A stretch of DNA of 64,000 bases from contig DHMX01000023.1 of NCBI GenBank assembly GCA_002406015.1, positions 1-64,000 on the forward strand, given 5' to 3'. The notes under the pieces are model-generated. The model saw only the letters and a program-made list of their open reading frames with translations, was not told where the DNA came from and ran no database searches. This document shows positions 52,173 through 61,078 of the stretch, one piece after another. Source of the stretch: Lachnospiraceae bacterium UBA4631. Its GTDB lineage: Bacteria; Bacillota; Clostridia; Lachnospirales; Lachnospiraceae. The first letter of the stretch is position 1. Each line of letters begins with the position of its first letter. A program made the position numbers and the translations under genes.

Positions 52173-52985
52173 GTGGGATTGTATGACATTATTGATGAAA
52201 TAGCTGAAAAACAGGTAATGAAGACGGAAACCGGTGATAATCGGATTTTCGGAGTGGTTCTCGGTGTTGTTACCGATAATTATGATGCCGCCATGAAGGG
52301 ACGCGTATGCGTAACGGTTCCGGTCCGGGATGAAAATGCAAACAATCTGAAATGGGCGAGGGTGGCGATGCCGTCAAGCGGAAAAGAATGGGGACATTAT
52401 TTTCTGCCCGAAATAGGCGACCAGGTGTTACTGGTATTTGAACAGGGAAATATTGAGAAGCCATATGTAATAGGCTGTATTCCAAAGGAATCCGACAAGT
52501 TCTTTAAGAGTACGGTACAGCAGAATAACGAGTTAAAACGAATTGTAACGAAGCATGGAAGCACGCTGGAATTTGAGGATGCGGTGCAGGGTGACGGAGA
52601 AGAGGACAGAATCGCACTCTATACACCGGGAAATAAGCATAAGCTGGTGCTGGATAACCAGAAGAAGCAGATTCTGTTAAGTGACGAAAAGGGAGAAAAT
52701 GAAGTAGAGCTGCGGACAGAAACCGGAGAAATGCGGGTGAAAGCAAAGTCCAAGCTGCGAATCGAGGTAGGAGACAGCGTATCCATTGTCATGAATGGGG
52801 ACAAGGGAAGCGTATCGATAGAATGCAATAAGCTAAAGGTAAAGGCACAGGATTCGATAGATATGAACTCAAATGCAAAGGGGAAGATAGCGGCGGCAAA
52901 TCTGACGCTGTCCGCATCAACGGCATTTAAGGCAGAAAGCGGAGGAACGGCACAGATTAGCGGAACTCCAATATCGATTGGCTAG
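52173..52985 (+). CDS. gpV/gp5-like central spike protein (OB-fold plus beta-helix)
   Basis: 270 residues with a GTG start. The OB-fold domain GVVLGVVTDNYDAAMKGRVC then MPSSGKEWGHYFLPEIGDQV, VLLVFEQGNIEKPYVIGCI is diagnostic for baseplate assembly protein V. The C-terminal half is a repeated beta-strand region (LRTETGEMRVKAKSKLRIEV) that should form the triple beta-helix needle. The DUF4280 tip protein would sit on it. Confidence 0.93.
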   Translation: MGLYDIIDEIAEKQVMKTETGDNRIFGVVLGVVTDNYDAAMKGRVCVTVPVRDENANNLKWARVAMPSSGKEWGHYFLPEIGDQVLLVFEQGNIEKPYVIGCIPKESDKFFKSTVQQNNELKRIVTKHGSTLEFEDAVQGDGEEDRIALYTPGNKHKLVLDNQKKQILLSDEKGENEVELRTETGEMRVKAKSKLRIEVGDSVSIVMNGDKGSVSIECNKLKVKAQDSIDMNSNAKGKIAAANLTLSASTAFKAESGGTAQISGTPISIG

Positions 52986-53003
52986 CAGCAGAAAGGAGAC
53001 TGT

Positions 53004-53447
53004 ATGGATGAGAAGTTATATCTGGGAGCAGGAATGAAATTCCCGCCACAGGTAAATAAAGCAACCGGAAGATTTATGCTCTCCTCAAAGGAAGAGAACG
53101 TAAAGGAAAGCATTTATCTGATTCTGATGACACAGAAAACGGAACGGTTTATGCGTCCGGAATACGGCAGCAGTATTTTGTCATATGCATTTGCAGATAC
53201 CGGTGAAACCATGCTGGCACTTATGCAGCAGGAATTAGAAGAAGATATTTTGAAAAATGAGCCGCGGGTGGATGACGTAACGATTCGGATAGACGCACAA
53301 AGCCAGAGCGGATGTCTGATAATATATATAGATTATCGTTTAAGAGGAAGCAGTATCAGAGATAATATGGTATTTCCGTTCTATCTGAGCGGAGAGCCGG
53401 AAGAAGAGAGTGAAGCCTATGAGACAATGGAACAAGAGCAATTATAA
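53004..53447 (+). CDS. gp25/GPW-like baseplate wedge protein
   Basis: 147 residues. The motif ENVKESIYLILMTQKTERFM followed by RPEYGSSILSYAFADTGETM is the gp25 signature (R-PE-YG). gp25-like proteins (Pvc9) help nucleate the sheath at the baseplate. The next gene starts within its last 30 bases. Confidence 0.94.
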   Translation: MDEKLYLGAGMKFPPQVNKATGRFMLSSKEENVKESIYLILMTQKTERFMRPEYGSSILSYAFADTGETMLALMQQELEEDILKNEPRVDDVTIRIDAQSQSGCLIIYIDYRLRGSSIRDNMVFPFYLSGEPEEESEAYETMEQEQL

Positions 53448-56424
53448 TACCATAACGATTGATTCCAGAACGGAGCAGGATATATTGCAGGAGATACAGA
53501 AGCTTTCGGAGGCATATGTTCCGGAGTGGAAGTTTGACAAGGAAAATCCGGATATAGGTTCTGTTATCAGCATGATTTATGCACGTCAGATGATGGACAA
53601 TGTGGATAAGTATAATGATATTCTGGAGCAGTTTCAGGTAGAGTTCGTAAATATGTTGGGGGTATCTCTGCAACCGGCAATTCCGGCAAGTGCCATGGTG
53701 ACAATGCAGCTGGCAGAGGAATCCATGACCGGAGTTCCGTTAGAACGTGGGGTAAAGCTGTTGGCAACCACCGAGGAGGACGAACAGGTTGTATTTGAAA
53801 CAGAAAGTCCGATTTACATAACGGCTTCAAAATTAGTCCAGATGTTCATGACCTCGGCACGTACCGGTAAGCTGATACCGTTATACGGAGCGTTTCAGCC
53901 GCCTTATTATATAGAGCCGGAACAGGAGCAGGAATATCAGGCATATCCGTTTGGATTGTTTGAATTTCGGGAGACCGGACTGGAAAAGCATGGGCTGCTA
54001 TTATATCATTCACATTTATTTGATGTGGAAAACAGTGATATTATTCTCCAGTTTGGAAATCAGCCGGAATTTACAGAGTGCTTAAAGCAGGGACAGTATC
54101 GGCTTCAGTATTACAGTGAGGAGGGCTTTGCTCCGTTTACACAGGTACGGATAGCGGAAGACGGATGCCTGTATCTGCAAAAGGATAAGCCTTGTAATAA
54201 GGTTGAGAAAAACGGGAAAGACTATTCGGTGATTTTATTAGAGGCGTGCAAAAATCCGTCACGACCGGTTGTTTTTTCAGACATCTGGTTATCCTCCTTC
54301 GGAAAACCGGTGCCGCCTGCATTTGTAACCAACGGAAGTCTGGATTTGAATGTACGGGAGTTTCGACCATTTGGTGATACCTTAGCATTATATGAAGAGG
54401 TCTATATCGGGGAAAATGAGTATTTCCATAAGCCGGGTGCAAGAATTACGATTCAGTTCCGGATTCATCTGGAAACCAATCAGATTCTTCTGACAAAGCG
54501 TGAGGAAGAAGAAGCATTAAAGATTATCAAGCGTAAGCCGCGGGTACTGGTGACAGAGGTTATGGCAGATGCCTATGCGGATGAGGTGACATTTGAATAT
54601 TATAACGGAGTAGGCTGGAAACGGTTAGAGTGCCAAAAGGCATACGGACAGATGTTCCGGACAGAGGGCATCGTAGATTATGAATTATCCTTTGTATGTC
54701 CGGAGGACTGGCAGGAGCAGTCGGTAGGCGGTGATTCCGGAAGATGTATCCGGATGCAGCTATTAAAGGCAGATAATTGTTATTTAAGACCATGTACCCA
54801 TCATTATCCGGTCATATCGGATATGAAGATTGCATATGCATATGACCGGCAGGAGGCACGTCCGGAATGTCTGGAGCGGCTTGCCGGCACACAGAAGCAG
54901 GATTTGACCGGCTTACTGTATCGGGAGCAGCCGATACCTGCATTTGTAAAAGGTGCATATTCAGATACCGCACTGTATATGGGATTTGATAAGAAAATGG
55001 AAGCAGGCCCAATCAGCATTTTATTTGAGCTTGAGGAGGACGGTAATTTTCAGGGAACCAAGTTAAATTACTACTATTCCACCAGAAAGGGCTTCCAGAG
55101 ACTGCGGCTGGTAGACTATACAAATGGAATGACGAATTCCAACCGGATTGTATTTCTTCCACCTTCCGATATGGCACCGATGCGGTTGGAGGGGAAGAAC
55201 TGTTACTGGATTAAAGCAGTGGATGAGGATGGTAGACTGGATGAAGAAGGCATATTCCGTCCGCATATTTCCAACATTTACATAAATGCCGTAGAGGCAA
55301 CGAATGCCGAGACATTGGGCGAAGAGGAATATTATATCGATGAGGTGCAACCGGATATGAGCTTCCGACTGTATGCGGATAATGTGCTGACGGTAGAGGT
55401 CTGGGTAAATGAAACCAATAGCCTTACAGAAAGCGTGAAAAATAAGCTGCTGGCAAAGCAGCCGGAGGATGTCCGCGTAGAAAGAGATATGCATGGAAAT
55501 ATAATACGGTTTTTTGTCCGCTGGCAGGAGGTAGATAATTTTGACTGTTCCGGCATCGGAGACCGGCATTACTGTGTAGACCGCATGAATAACCAGTTGA
55601 TATTCGGGGACGGGGTTCATGTGCAGATTCCGAGAAATACAAGTGATGTATCCTTTATTGTACAAATCACAAGATGCGGAGGAGCAGAAGGTAATCTGAA
55701 TCCGGGTATGATTAATGCCAGCATGAGTAATCTGCTGTTTGTGAATCGGATACAGAATCCGATGAAGTCCTATGGCGGCAGTGATATGGAAACCATGGAG
55801 GAGGCACTTCACCGGGGCGGCAACCTGATTAGCAGCAGGCACAGACTGGTATCTTCGACAGACTATGAGCGGGAGGTGCTGGGCTTTTCTAAGAATGTGG
55901 CACAGGTAAAGACCGTAATCGGATATACAAAGGAAGGAAAATGGGATGAACAGGCAATTACGCTGGTAGTTTTATTGCAGGATTATTTATCGAACCCACA
56001 ATCCTTTTATCATATCCAGCACCGCTTAAAGGAGCATTTGTTAAGTCAGTGCGAGTTAAGTGTGAACCCGGATAAGCTAATGCTGGTTCCGCCAACCTTT
56101 GTATCGGTTTCGGTGGAATTATGGGTGGAAATGCTTCGTATGGAGGAAACCTTTGAGATTCAGAATCGGTTTCAGGAGTGGATGGAGGAATACCTGAATC
56201 CATATTCCTCACAGGAATGGGAAATCGGAAGTATGCCGACAGAGGCACAAATCCGACTGCTACTGCGTTCCGGCAGACATCATATGGTTATCCGGCATAT
56301 AAGCATTCATACGGTATATCAGGATGAGTTTGGCATTCATGAGCAGACGCTGGAGGAGCTTAAGGTGAATCCGTATATGATGTGCAGAAGCGGCAATCAC
56401 AGGATTCATGTAATACAGAAATAA
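53419..56424 (+). CDS. Baseplate J/gp6-like wedge protein, large
   Basis: 1001 residues from the ATG at 53419; a GTG three codons earlier is also possible. It overlaps the gp25 gene by 29 bases. The N-terminus (TYVPEWKFDKENPDIGSVIS-type segment: SEAYVPEWKFDKENPDIGS) and C-terminal GGSDMETMEEALHRGGNLIS then DYEREVLGFSKNVAQVKTVI match Pvc11-like baseplate J proteins. The centre holds added beta domains. It forms a wedge that links hub and sheath. Confidence 0.9.
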   Translation: MRQWNKSNYNTITIDSRTEQDILQEIQKLSEAYVPEWKFDKENPDIGSVISMIYARQMMDNVDKYNDILEQFQVEFVNMLGVSLQPAIPASAMVTMQLAEESMTGVPLERGVKLLATTEEDEQVVFETESPIYITASKLVQMFMTSARTGKLIPLYGAFQPPYYIEPEQEQEYQAYPFGLFEFRETGLEKHGLLLYHSHLFDVENSDIILQFGNQPEFTECLKQGQYRLQYYSEEGFAPFTQVRIAEDGCLYLQKDKPCNKVEKNGKDYSVILLEACKNPSRPVVFSDIWLSSFGKPVPPAFVTNGSLDLNVREFRPFGDTLALYEEVYIGENEYFHKPGARITIQFRIHLETNQILLTKREEEEALKIIKRKPRVLVTEVMADAYADEVTFEYYNGVGWKRLECQKAYGQMFRTEGIVDYELSFVCPEDWQEQSVGGDSGRCIRMQLLKADNCYLRPCTHHYPVISDMKIAYAYDRQEARPECLERLAGTQKQDLTGLLYREQPIPAFVKGAYSDTALYMGFDKKMEAGPISILFELEEDGNFQGTKLNYYYSTRKGFQRLRLVDYTNGMTNSNRIVFLPPSDMAPMRLEGKNCYWIKAVDEDGRLDEEGIFRPHISNIYINAVEATNAETLGEEEYYIDEVQPDMSFRLYADNVLTVEVWVNETNSLTESVKNKLLAKQPEDVRVERDMHGNIIRFFVRWQEVDNFDCSGIGDRHYCVDRMNNQLIFGDGVHVQIPRNTSDVSFIVQITRCGGAEGNLNPGMINASMSNLLFVNRIQNPMKSYGGSDMETMEEALHRGGNLISSRHRLVSSTDYEREVLGFSKNVAQVKTVIGYTKEGKWDEQAITLVVLLQDYLSNPQSFYHIQHRLKEHLLSQCELSVNPDKLMLVPPTFVSVSVELWVEMLRMEETFEIQNRFQEWMEEYLNPYSSQEWEIGSMPTEAQIRLLLRSGRHHMVIRHISIHTVYQDEFGIHEQTLEELKVNPYMMCRSGNHRIHVIQK

Positions 56425-56462
56425 TCAGGGTATGTATGGACATGGGGATATAGGAGGAAACG

Positions 56463-58568
56463 ATGTTAAATTCCAAAAAAAGAGTGGAAAAAACACATGA
56501 ACAGATGATGGAGGATGTCTATTCAGAGATTCCGATTTATTCGGAGGAATGGACGAATTATAATCCGTCTGATCCGGGAATCACCATCTTGGAGAATCTG
56601 ACTGCATTTTTGCTGCTGCAATACAACCAACTGGATGATACAGATGTGCGGGTAAAGCAGCAATTGTTGAAAATGGTCGGATTCGAGCCTCGCAAGGGAA
56701 GTCCTGCCAGAGTGCTGTTAGAGCCGATAGGCTTGCAGGAGCCGATTGTATTGCCGGCAAATCAGCGGTTCCGGGTAGGGGATATGAGCTTTGAAACCAT
56801 GAAGGAGCGTTTGCTGGAGCCTTGCCATGTTACCGGAGTGTATGTAAATCATAAAGGTGTATATAAGGACTATTCCTATGTGCTGGATAATGAGATTTTA
56901 ATCGGTGCAAGTATATTCGGGGATGCACCGGAGGAAGGAATGGAAATCTTTATCGTAATGGATTCCACACCGTCACCGATGACGGATTCCATTTTTTACT
57001 TAAAAACAACCGGGGAATACCACCGGAATCCACCGGAGGAGAAGAACCGGAACCGACTGGCACAGGTGGTATGGGAATGTTATACAGAGGATGGCTTTGT
57101 GCCAATGAATGTAAAGGATGAAACTGACGGCTTTTTATTGGACGGAGAGCTTCGGTTCCGGATGCCGGAGCAGGCTGCCAAGCTATACCGGGAGCATGGA
57201 ATACAGGGATACGTGTTCCGCGGAACCTTGAAGAAGGCACAATATGATGTTCCACCGAGAATACAGAATCTTTCGGGATTCTTGTTAGAGGTATGGCAGA
57301 AGGATACACAGGCAATCGTATATACATTTCCGAAGAACAATGACATAGAAGTTGACAGTGAATTAATGGAGCAGGAGCAGTATAAGGTTCTGTGCAAGGA
57401 GGAGAAGGGAAGCTCCTATCGTATGTATCAGGAGGTATGGTCAGAATCCGGTACAGGACGGTATTATACCGTTACACATGATGCAGTCGGAACCTATACG
57501 ATTCATTTTAATAAGCGGGAATTTGGATACGGACCGGAGCGGTTAAAGCATGCGGTAAAGGTAATTGTATATGATAAAGCACTTACAGGCAGGTACTACT
57601 TAGGTCAGGTATTGGGCTATGATAATCAGGTGATAGAGCTTCCGGAAAAGAATCTGGCAGCGGAATCCTTTTCCATTCTGGCAATGCGGAAGTTAGACGA
57701 CGGTTCTGAAATCTATGATTTTGTAAAGCCGAACCGAAAGGGAGAGGGCGAGCTTCAATACTATTTGTATGAGAATGAAGGTAAAATCGAGATTCTGGAT
57801 GCGGGAGAATTTATCGGAGCATATCTGTATCTGGCATCCATAGCTGTAATTCGCGGGGACGAAGGAAATATCCGCGAGGGAAATATGTTCATTGCCGAAG
57901 GAGCCGCCGGACAGGCAGCAGAGTTTCGGAATCCGGCAGCCGGCAGCGGCGGTGCCTACATGGAAACGGTGGAAGATACCAGAAAGCGGTACGTGCAGGA
58001 TATTTATAAGCCGTATACAGCCGTAAGTGCAACAGATTATGAAACACTTGTAAAGACAATACCGGGACTTTGTATTCATAAGGTAAAGGCATATATGAAT
58101 TACGACAGGAATCTGGTAGAGGTAGCGGTAAAGCCATACAGTCTGGAACGCTTTCCGGTATTATCAAGAGATTACCGGAGAATGATACGGAACCGGCTAG
58201 AGCAGTGCAGGCTGTTATCAACGCGGATAGAAATTTTGCAGCCGGTATATCTTCCGATACAGGTGCGGTGCGTCATATATGTGCATAAGCATTATGACCA
58301 TTGCCGGGAGCAGATTGAACAGGCATTAAATGAAGAATTGGATTATATTAACGGACCACAGGAATTTGGACAAATTCTGCAATTTGATACCATTTTCCGT
58401 AAGCTGGAGCAGTTGGAATGTGTGGCACAGGTCTATGACCTGACGTTAACACCGAAGAACCGAACCTTGGCAGTATGTCAGGGAGCAGATATTATACCGA
58501 AGGTAAACTGTCTATGTTATCCGGGTAGCATTACGCTGGAATTACATACGCAGGATACAGAGAATTAG
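56463..58568 (+). CDS. Baseplate J-like wedge protein (second)
   Basis: 701 residues. Begins with YSEEWTNYNPSDPGITILEN and KMVGFEPRKGSPARVLL, diagnostic for putative baseplate assembly proteins (Pvc12-like); the end carries AYMETVEDTRKRYVQDIYKP, TDYETLVKTIPGLCIHKVKA and a final part with cysteines. It is a heterologous partner of the previous protein in the wedge. Confidence 0.9.
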   Translation: MLNSKKRVEKTHEQMMEDVYSEIPIYSEEWTNYNPSDPGITILENLTAFLLLQYNQLDDTDVRVKQQLLKMVGFEPRKGSPARVLLEPIGLQEPIVLPANQRFRVGDMSFETMKERLLEPCHVTGVYVNHKGVYKDYSYVLDNEILIGASIFGDAPEEGMEIFIVMDSTPSPMTDSIFYLKTTGEYHRNPPEEKNRNRLAQVVWECYTEDGFVPMNVKDETDGFLLDGELRFRMPEQAAKLYREHGIQGYVFRGTLKKAQYDVPPRIQNLSGFLLEVWQKDTQAIVYTFPKNNDIEVDSELMEQEQYKVLCKEEKGSSYRMYQEVWSESGTGRYYTVTHDAVGTYTIHFNKREFGYGPERLKHAVKVIVYDKALTGRYYLGQVLGYDNQVIELPEKNLAAESFSILAMRKLDDGSEIYDFVKPNRKGEGELQYYLYENEGKIEILDAGEFIGAYLYLASIAVIRGDEGNIREGNMFIAEGAAGQAAEFRNPAAGSGGAYMETVEDTRKRYVQDIYKPYTAVSATDYETLVKTIPGLCIHKVKAYMNYDRNLVEVAVKPYSLERFPVLSRDYRRMIRNRLEQCRLLSTRIEILQPVYLPIQVRCVIYVHKHYDHCREQIEQALNEELDYINGPQEFGQILQFDTIFRKLEQLECVAQVYDLTLTPKNRTLAVCQGADIIPKVNCLCYPGSITLELHTQDTEN

Positions 58569-58585
58569 GAAGGAGAGAAACGCCC

Positions 58586-59686
58586 ATGGCAGTAGGTATG
58601 CAGTATAGCATTAAAAATAACAGACTGAAAAAGGCTATGTGTCAGGGTTTCCGGATTCAGGAAGATACAGTGGTGGCAGACCCGGAGGAGGGACAGCACC
58701 TTTTGATTCTGGACGCATTGGATAGTGCTACAGAGGATTGCCCTTGGGGAAGACTCTGCTTTGATGGGGCTTTTGATTCTGACACCGTATATTATATCTA
58801 TGTATTTGCACAAAACCAGAAGCAGTTTATCCATGACGGTGAAATACAGGAAATAGATTCCTTTATGAAGGATACGGAGATTAGCTTTGCGGTAAAGAAG
58901 GAATTTATGAAGCTGGCAGGAGTCCAGAGGTTTATTAATAAGCAGGATATGCTATTATATGATATAAAGGGCAGGTATCTGTGGATTGCGGTTGAATTGC
59001 TCGGCGAAGGAAAAGGAAGTCTGTCAAAACTTCGGGTACAGTCTCCGGGTGATAACTTTATGCAGGCATTTCCGGAGGTTTACCAGAATTACGGAGATTT
59101 CTTTCACAGATATATTTCCATATTTTCTACGGTATACAATGAGTTTCAGGAGCAAATCGACAACCGGTATCAGTTGCTTGATTTAGAGCAGGCACCGGTA
59201 GAGCTGTTAAATCAATATGCGGAATGGCTGGGGCTGATTGTGCAGGGAGAATTTCTGAGCGAGGACGCACTGCGAACCTTGATAAAGGATGCGTATCTGC
59301 TGAATAAATATAAGGGAACCCGTAAGGCAATCGAGCGAATCTGTGAGATTATACTGGGAGAAACACCGATTATCGTAGAGAAGAACAGCTTAAGCGGTTA
59401 TGTAAGAAATGAGGATGACCGGGTGATGAACCGGTTGTACGGAAGCAGCGTACATGATGTAACGCTAATGGTAACCGGTTATGTGGATGAGAAGAAGCGG
59501 GCACAGCTCCTTTATCTTCTGAAGCAGTTTAAGCCGATTCGAACCAGACTCCGAATCGTATTTTTACAGGAGACCGGTGTTCTGGACGGCTATTCGTATA
59601 TGGATATGAATGCCAGAACCTTTGAACAAAAGATAGGAACCTTAGATGAGCATCAGCTTATGGATGGCATGATAATATTAGAATAA
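58586..59686 (+). CDS. P2 gpI-like tail protein
   Basis: 366 residues; GGAG ribosome site. The second half has FPEVYQNYGDFFHRYISIFS, then LLNQYAEWLGLIVQGEFLSE and LNKYKGTRKAIERICEIILG, typical of the Tail_P2_I family, which joins baseplate wedges to fibres. The N-terminal 150 residues are a beta-rich added domain of unknown function. This is the last plainly structural CIS gene in the window. Confidence 0.88.
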   Translation: MAVGMQYSIKNNRLKKAMCQGFRIQEDTVVADPEEGQHLLILDALDSATEDCPWGRLCFDGAFDSDTVYYIYVFAQNQKQFIHDGEIQEIDSFMKDTEISFAVKKEFMKLAGVQRFINKQDMLLYDIKGRYLWIAVELLGEGKGSLSKLRVQSPGDNFMQAFPEVYQNYGDFFHRYISIFSTVYNEFQEQIDNRYQLLDLEQAPVELLNQYAEWLGLIVQGEFLSEDALRTLIKDAYLLNKYKGTRKAIERICEIILGETPIIVEKNSLSGYVRNEDDRVMNRLYGSSVHDVTLMVTGYVDEKKRAQLLYLLKQFKPIRTRLRIVFLQETGVLDGYSYMDMNARTFEQKIGTLDEHQLMDGMIILE

Positions 59687-59710
59687 ATATATAAGATGGA
59701 GGAATCAGAT

Positions 59711-60010
59711 ATGAATATGATAGAAACGGACTGCGGCACTTATATCCGCTTGCTTGTAGAGGGAAGAATTGACGTTACGACAAGCCCAAAGCTACAGGCA
59801 CAGATATTGAATTGTTTTCAGAAGAAAAATGAACTGGTGGTAGATTTCTTAAATGTAGAGTACATATCCAGTGCAGGACTTCGTGCATTGCTGATTGGAC
59901 AAAAGACCGCATTATCCAAAAAAGGAAAGATGGAAATTGTAAATGTATCCAAGGATGTTATGACGGTACTTAACATGACAGGCTTTAATAAGATATTAAC
60001 CATAAAATAA
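59711..60010 (+). CDS. STAS-domain anti-sigma-factor antagonist-like protein
   Basis: 99 residues from the ATG at 59711, which follows GGAGG by 7 bases. The STAS fold shows LLVEGRIDVTTSPKLQAQIL, VVDFLNVEYISSAGLRALL and GKMEIVNVSKDVMTVLNMTG. Proteins of this type (SpoIIAA, RsbV) are switched by phosphorylation of a Ser in the loop, here ISSAGL, by a RsbW-like kinase. Such a kinase is two genes downstream (60677-61078), so this is probably a partner-switching pair. Confidence 0.88.
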   Translation: MNMIETDCGTYIRLLVEGRIDVTTSPKLQAQILNCFQKKNELVVDFLNVEYISSAGLRALLIGQKTALSKKGKMEIVNVSKDVMTVLNMTGFNKILTIK

Positions 60011-60024
60011 TGGTTGGGGGAAGT

Positions 60025-60699
60025 ATGATAGAATTTCGCCAAGTGACAGCGAAGTATCCCAAGGGAGAACAGGAGGTATTCCGGCAGTTGGATTTTCAGG
60101 TGCCGGTTCATGGCTTTCTGTATCTTATGGGGGAAAGCGGAACAGGAAAAACAACCATATTGCGGCTGATTATGAAGGAATTGGAGCCGGTTCAGGGAGA
60201 AATCCGCATAAACGGAGCCGCACTTTACGGTATGCCCCGAAAAGAGATTCCGTTGTACCGCAGAAGACTGGGGCTGGTATCGCAGGATATGGGGCTTTTG
60301 CAGGATAAGACGGTATACGAGAATATGGAGCTTGCAAAAAGGGTGGCACAAGCCGGTGCCGGTGATATACGCATTCAGGTTGCAATGGCATTAAGGCTGG
60401 TAGGAATGGAATCCAGCTACCAGTGTTATCCGAAGGAATTATCCGGTGGAGAACAACGAAAAATCTGCATTGCAAGAGCCATGGTAAATCATCCGGACAT
60501 TCTGCTGGCGGATGAGCCAACCGGAGATTTGGACCCTGACAGCTCCATAGAGATTATGAAGCTTTTGAATGAGCTGAACCGGAGAGGAACTACTATGATA
60601 GTGGCAACTCATGACAGGGAAATTACAGAGCGTTACATTCATCCAATCCTGCTTTTAAATAAAAATGGGGGAATATATGAAGATAAAAGTAAAGGCTGA
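60025..60699 (+). CDS. FtsE/LolD-like ABC ATPase
   Basis: 224 residues from the ATG at 60025 (GGGGG five bases upstream). Walker A GESGTGKTT (about residues 36-44), Q-loop SQDMGLLQD, signature LSGGEQRK and Walker B ILLADEPTGDLDP match FtsE/LolD/MacB-type ATPases. No permease gene of FtsX or MacB type is next to it, so its membrane partner is either elsewhere or one of the unusual membrane proteins of this operon. It begins 14 bases after the STAS stop and overlaps the kinase gene. Confidence 0.88.
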   Translation: MIEFRQVTAKYPKGEQEVFRQLDFQVPVHGFLYLMGESGTGKTTILRLIMKELEPVQGEIRINGAALYGMPRKEIPLYRRRLGLVSQDMGLLQDKTVYENMELAKRVAQAGAGDIRIQVAMALRLVGMESSYQCYPKELSGGEQRKICIARAMVNHPDILLADEPTGDLDPDSSIEIMKLLNELNRRGTTMIVATHDREITERYIHPILLLNKNGGIYEDKSKG

Positions 60700-61078
60700 A
60701 ATTGAACAATTACAGGTGATAGATGAAGAACTGGATAAGCTTCTGGCAGGACAGCATTGTTCCGAGGAAGTTGTATCGCAGCTTCATCTTTGTATAGAAG
60801 AAATCTTCGTCAATATAGCATCCTATGCATATGGGGAACAGGGCGGAATGGCAGAGATAGAAATGGAGCTGGAGGAACGGACACTTGTGATACGGTTTGT
60901 GGATGAGGGCATTCCGTATAACCCATTGGAACGGGAAGCACCGGATATGGATGCACCGGTCGAGGAGCGGGAGATAGGCGGATTTGGAATCTATCTGGTA
61001 AGGATGATGATGGATAAGGTAGAGTATGAACGCAAGGAGAATCGGAATTGTCTATGCATAAGAAAACAGTTAAATTAA
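60677..61078 (+). CDS. SpoIIAB/RsbW-like serine kinase (anti-sigma-factor type)
   Basis: 133 residues from the ATG at 60677, overlapping the ABC gene by 23 bases. The GHKL ATPase core has LHLCIEEIFVNIASYAYGEQ (N box with Glu and Asn), VDEGIPYNPL (G1) and GGFGIYLVRMMMDKV (G2). Typical members phosphorylate a STAS antagonist and bind a sigma factor or other client. The STAS partner is two genes upstream; no sigma-factor gene is in the window, so the client may not be a sigma factor. Confidence 0.88.
   Translation: MKIKVKAEIEQLQVIDEELDKLLAGQHCSEEVVSQLHLCIEEIFVNIASYAYGEQGGMAEIEMELEERTLVIRFVDEGIPYNPLEREAPDMDAPVEEREIGGFGIYLVRMMMDKVEYERKENRNCLCIRKQLN

Noticed and set aside
40979..59686. Contractile prophage instead of CIS
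   Set aside because: No capsid, terminase, portal, lysis or integrase genes are seen; DUF4255, DUF4280 and DUF6760-type genes are CIS-like.
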